Positions 59,804 through 64,000 of a stretch of DNA of 64,000 bases are shown here, piece after piece; the stretch's first letter is position 1; each line of letters starts with the position of its first letter. The stretch covers positions 10,659,461 to 10,723,460 of the forward strand of contig OY848919.1 in assembly GCA_963693285.1 (NCBI GenBank). Direction: 5' to 3'. Both the position numbers and the translations under genes were made by a program. A model generated the notes under the pieces. The model ran no database searches and was not told the origin of the DNA. It worked only from the letters and a program-made list of their open reading frames with translations. This DNA is from Xestospongia muta. Lineage: Eukaryota; Porifera; Demospongiae; Haplosclerida; Petrosiidae.

Positions 59804-62339
59804 TCAGCGAAGATGTTGATCATCCTAAAATACACAATAATATAACACTTTATATTAAATAAATGAACTAGTTCTAACTAAACAAAATTAAGTGTATGAA
59901 ATGCTACTAAATATGACTCTTCATGCCTCTCATAACCAAGTAAATGTCTTGGCAAGAATATAGGTACTCAAATGATACAGTTCCAACAATATTAGGCAAA
60001 TTTGAACTAAATTATAACTCAAAATAAACAAAATCCCTAGTATCAAAACAAACCCCACAGATATGCCCCATAACAAGATTGTAAGTTTTGACAGGAACAT
60101 ATTTACATGACATGACATTTCATGTAGTACAGTACATGATATGGTGGAAAGAAAACCTATTAACTAACGACAATTACAATTATTATTATGGAAGCTATAA
60201 ATACAAGTCAATGTACACAATGATACAAGTGTCTAGCACATCATTACCTTATTTGGGTGATGTGCTTCTATTAGGAACCAGTAAAAAAAGGCAGCTAGTG
60301 CAGCTCCAAACATTGGAGCTATTATCGGTACCCACCACCAATGTCGAATATTTCCACAGAAATCGCAACTAAAGTATTAAATTAAGTCCAAATTGATATT
60401 GAAACATATTCTTACACAAAGACTTGTTTTCCCCATCCTGCCATGGCTGTGAATACACGTGGACCAAAATCCCTGGCAGGATTCATAGCATAGCCAGTAT
60501 TCATTCCGAATGATAAACCGATGGCCCACAGAATGACTCCAATAAGAAAAGGTTTAAGTCCTGCTTTGACTTCAGAGTTTTTACTGTCAGTGACAGCAAA
60601 AACTCCAATCAATAGCACAAAGGTTGCAAACAACTATGAAAGAACTTTGTGAAACAACCACAATGTATGCTTCTTTTTACCTGGTCTAGAAACGCATTAC
60701 CTATTGTGAGATAGGTTTGAGGGTATGTAGCAAATATACCTGCAGTTAGATTAGTTTTACCTCCGGCATTATTGATAGCATCTACAAAATGATACAATGC
60801 ATATAGAGAGGCTACCTATCACTAACCAACATATAATCCATAGACAACAGGTGCTGAAAAAAATGCTCCTAATGTTTGAGCTATCCAGAATGGAACAACC
60901 TAGTCATGAAATGGGCCATTACATTGTAAATAAGTGTATTTATTAAAGTACTTCATTTTACTGATCCTAGCTACATACCATTAGCCAGCTCATCTTTCCT
61001 CGTAATGCCATTGCAAAAGAGACAGCTGGATTCAGATGACCACCAGATACACCAATTGAGACATGTAGAGCAATAACCAGACCCAGTGCATAACCAATAA
61101 CCATAGATTGAAATGTTCCATATTCCTTTTCACCTGCATAGTCTGTTAAGACAAATTGAGCAATTGCCCCATTACCAATTGTCTAGTGAAGAAGAATTAA
61201 TGTAGAAAATTACAACATGACATTTTTTATGAAAAGAAAAATAACAAATATGGCTGAGCATCTTAACACAAAGGATTTAAAAACATTGTGAGTATACACA
61301 AAGTATATACTAAAATTAATACCTAATTATAGACCTGCTCAATTATAAGGTATTTAAAAGACAGAAATGCAAAATATGTTATAATTTTTCTCCAAGATCT
61401 TGTGACATTATAGTTTCAAATGTTGGGAAATAAGCTGGCAGAACAGCACTGGGAGTAATTTACTGTTCATCTCTTATATAAAAGTCAAGCGTCATAGAAA
61501 CAACCCTTTTAGTACATTATGATATATAGTTTAGTAGTCTGATGGTAAGCAATTTATAACCATTTCCACATCGATACTTATGATGCTATTTAAAACAGTC
61601 ATACATTATTACAGTTCAGTTTTAGGCTGTTAGAGGTTATAATTGATCTCAACATAGGAATACATTTAGCTTGATGTCTTATAATGGCTAACAACATACC
61701 ATTGTAAGAAAAGTTTCAGTGTAAATGAGTCTGCGTATGGGCAATCACAGAAATTACACAACCCTTTATTGAAAGAACTTCATTAGACAAACCTCATGAT
61801 GGACATCTGAAGGTGTAAGGTGTAGGGTGTGGCAATGAGGGTAATACCAACAACACTGAACCACTGTTTATGATGACATCATAATGATACGACACATAGT
61901 CATGTCATCATTATATGAAGACATCACCTAAACCCTAAACCATACCTAACATTATTGACACTATAACATATGGTGAGGTCATCATAGGATATGTTGTTGC
62001 ATCATCAGTAAAATTACACCAAGAAGTACCCCAAACACATCACCAATTACAGTATTAATAGTAAATAAAAATTAGTATAGACTACAACAAGCTCACCACT
62101 AAAAGAAAGGTTCCAAAGAACTCTGATAGACATTGCCTAGCGTGAGTTTTCTTGATAATCAAGACCCAAGTGTTGATTGCCTTCTCTACCCATTTGTTAA
62201 ATAGAGTCCTGTACTTCCCTCCAACTTCTGTTGCCAATTTTTGGTGAAATGGACTAAAGGTTGATGAATCAGCATAGTCTCTGTAGATAGAACTTAATTG
62301 TTTGTAACCATGAAGGCTTTCCATTGCTGCTGTAGTCAT
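59804..62339 (-). CDS. Aquaglyceroporin, seven exons
   Basis: Membrane channel of the MIP/aquaporin family, predicted to pass water and small uncharged solutes such as glycerol. Exons: 62097-62339, 60979-61182, 60827-60899, 60681-60781, 60416-60633, 60248-60368, 59804-59824; 981 nt, 326 aa, all phases consistent. An about 70-residue cytosolic N terminus precedes CLSEFFGTFLLV in TM1. First NPA: SGGHLNPAVS, exon 2. Second: GYAMNPARDFGPR, exon 5; Asp after NPAR is the hallmark of glycerol-type channels. Exon 4 encodes the extended loop typical of that branch (GIFATYP). The last exon adds only DDQHLR; relative to the neighbour a 4-nt loss in this exon changes the tail. Exon-intron layout matches the adjacent copy. 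Confidence 0.92.
61185..62090. other. First intron of the aquaglyceroporin with inverted repeats
   Basis: No exon recognised. Between about 61,815 and 61,990 GTGTAGGGTGTGG and ACCCTAAACCATACC face each other around ATGATGACATCATAATGAT-type palindromic sequence, suggesting a small inverted-repeat element. Confidence 0.4.
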
Positions 62340-62899
62340 GGCATTGTATGGAAGGATTTGCTCCAGTTTGAACTTGTAAACAGACTAATAGTCACTAATA
62401 CTACCCTGTATACATTTTACCAATATATTGTTATAAAGAATAATTGCGCATGTATCAGACATACTATAATAGAAGAAAGTAAACATAATACTGTTTTGAT
62501 TACTAATGCATTATTGTTTATTGTATTAGTAATTAAAACAGTAGTATGTTTATTTTTGCAATAATTTTATTCCTTTTTTTGTTTCTTTACAACCATGGCC
62601 TGAGCTAGGAAGTACTACAACTACAAAAGCCTTCAGAAAGCCTTGAATAGTTAATCATTCGTGTTTATTTGGTACAAAAACTTCTACCATTCAGAGTTTG
62701 TTGGCTCACACCAAAACATACTGACTGCAACTATGTGTAATACACGTGGGTAAGGGCAATACACTATTAATAACATTATTATTAGTTTATTAGCTTGATA
62801 TAAATGCAAAAAAATAGATAGCAGAGAAACTTAGCACAATCAGCATCAAAAATAAACTAAGTAGGCTTAGCGGTTCAGGGTTCTTTACTTTCATCTTCT

Positions 62900-64000
62900 T
62901 TAGCAGTTACTCTCCGAAGATGTTGATTGATCATCCTAAAATATACAATAATATAACACTTTATATTAAATAATTGAACTCGTTCTAACTAAACAAAATT
63001 AAGTGTATGAAATGCTACAAGATATCACTCTTTGTACCACTCATAACCAAGAAATGTCTTGGCAAGAATATAGGTACTGAAATAATACATTTCCAACAAT
63101 ATTATGCAAATTTGAATTAAATTATAACTCAAAATAAACAAAATCCCTAGTATCAGAACAAACCCCACAGACATGCCCCATAACAAAATTGTAAGTTTGA
63201 CAAGAACATATTTACGTGACATGACATTTCGTGTAGTACAGTACAAGATATGGTGGAAAGAAAACCTATTAACTAACGACAACTACAATTAGTATTAAGG
63301 AACTATAAATACAAGTCAATGTACACAATGATACAAGTGTCTGCACATCATTACCTTATTTGGGTGATGTATTTCTATTAGAAACCAGTAAAAAAAAGCA
63401 GCTAGTGCAGCTCCAAACATTGGAGCTATTATCGGTATCCACCACCAATGTCGAATATTCCCACAAAAATCGCAACTAAAGTGTTAAAATTAAGTGCAAA
63501 ATGATATTGAAACATATTCTTACACAAAGACTTGTTTTCCCCATCCTGCCATGGCTGTGAATACACGTGGACCAAAATCTCTGGCAGGATTCATAGCATA
63601 GCCAGCATTCATTCCGAATGATAAACCAATGGCCCACAGAATGACTCCGATAAGAAAAGGTTTAAGTCCAGCTTTGACTTCAGAGTTTTTACTGTCAGTG
63701 ACAGCAAAAATTCCAATCAATAGCACAAAGGTTGCAAACAACTATAAGAAAACTTTGTGAAACACCCACGATGTATGCTTCTTTTTTACCTGGTCTAGAA
63801 ATGCATTACCTATCGTGAGATAGGTTTGAGGGTATGTAGCAAATATACCTGCAGTTAGATTAGTTTTACCTCCGGCATTATTGATAGCATCTACAAAACG
63901 ATGCAATGCACATATAGAGAGCCTACCTATCACTAACCAACATATACTCCATAAACAATAGTTGATGAAAAAAATGCTCCTAATGTTTGAGCTATCCAGA
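62900..64000 (-). CDS. Second aquaglyceroporin, 5' part beyond the right edge
   Basis: Tandem paralogue about 3.1 kb from the first. Exons seen: 63938-64000 (cut by the window; WIAQTLGAFFSSTIVYGVYV), 63790-63890, 63524-63741, 63355-63475, 62900-62935. Exon 5 holds GYAMNPARDFGPR with an alanine before GYAMNPA where the first copy has threonine. The last exon encodes DDQSTSSESNC, a longer Ser-rich tail than the neighbour's. Coding and intron sequences are highly similar to the first copy, marking a recent duplication. The first NPA motif and N terminus lie off the window. Its stop codon is 561 bp from the neighbour's start, and both read leftwards. Confidence 0.9.

Noticed and set aside
59930..60118. 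Hydrophobic open frame on the - strand between the last two aquaglyceroporin exons, with a similar frame at 63,025-63,282
   Set aside because: Both lie inside the duplicated intron, the introns as a whole are equally similar, and neither frame has fitting splice phases with exon 6 and the DDQ exon. AT-rich DNA gives hydrophobic frames by chance. Junction reads could reverse this.

Overview
This AT-rich, intron-rich window is eukaryotic and animal-like. Genes have short introns with GT..AG ends, and the three families present are a Rhesus-type ammonium channel, CD225/dispanin (IFITM-superfamily) small membrane proteins and aquaglyceroporins. Short introns, high A+T and a dense lineage-specific gene array suggest a sponge such as a demosponge. 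That placement is inference; no species marker was seen.

Layout. (1) 1-4.6 kb: decayed gene pieces (first exon of a dispanin, a dead small secreted-peptide gene, a Rhesus exon fragment), then an 83-bp minisatellite. (2) 4.6-8.9 kb, + strand: one intact ten-exon Rhesus glycoprotein gene (569 codons) with two related inverted-repeat elements in its introns. (3) 9-11.5 kb: fragments of a duplicated Rhesus 3' half. (4) 11.5-59.2 kb, - strand: a head-to-tail array of about 18 dispanin copies and fragments. My splice models give seven open copies without caveat (148, 149, 153, 149, 151, 158 and 176 aa), one in-frame chimera (208 aa), three that are readable only with altered splicing, and several clear pseudogenes. 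One pseudogene carries a dead Tc1 transposon. A 51-aa signal-peptide gene with a dead relative lies among them. (5) 59.8-64.0 kb, - strand: two tandem aquaglyceroporin genes, the second cut by the window edge.

The dispanin copies share one architecture: a 7-nt first coding exon (ATGGAAG), short Pro/Tyr-rich exons, one exon for the first hydrophobic segment, then one exon starting with SRDAYKRGD or ARDADARGD and holding the second. Type I (11.5-29.8 kb) has a linker with a YxxL-like motif. Type II (30.7-59.2 kb) often has PPPY and a Tyr/Cys-rich tail. Exon phases are regular (1 before the short exons, 1/0/0 around the linker and CD225 exons), so exon loss or joining keeps the frame; the array looks like a modular family still being reshuffled. 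By analogy with IFITM/dispanin proteins a membrane or antiviral role is possible, but that is inference.

Local labels DSP-0 to DSP-18 are mine, numbered left to right. All exon coordinates were derived by hand from splice signals and frame consistency; no alignment or database search was run.
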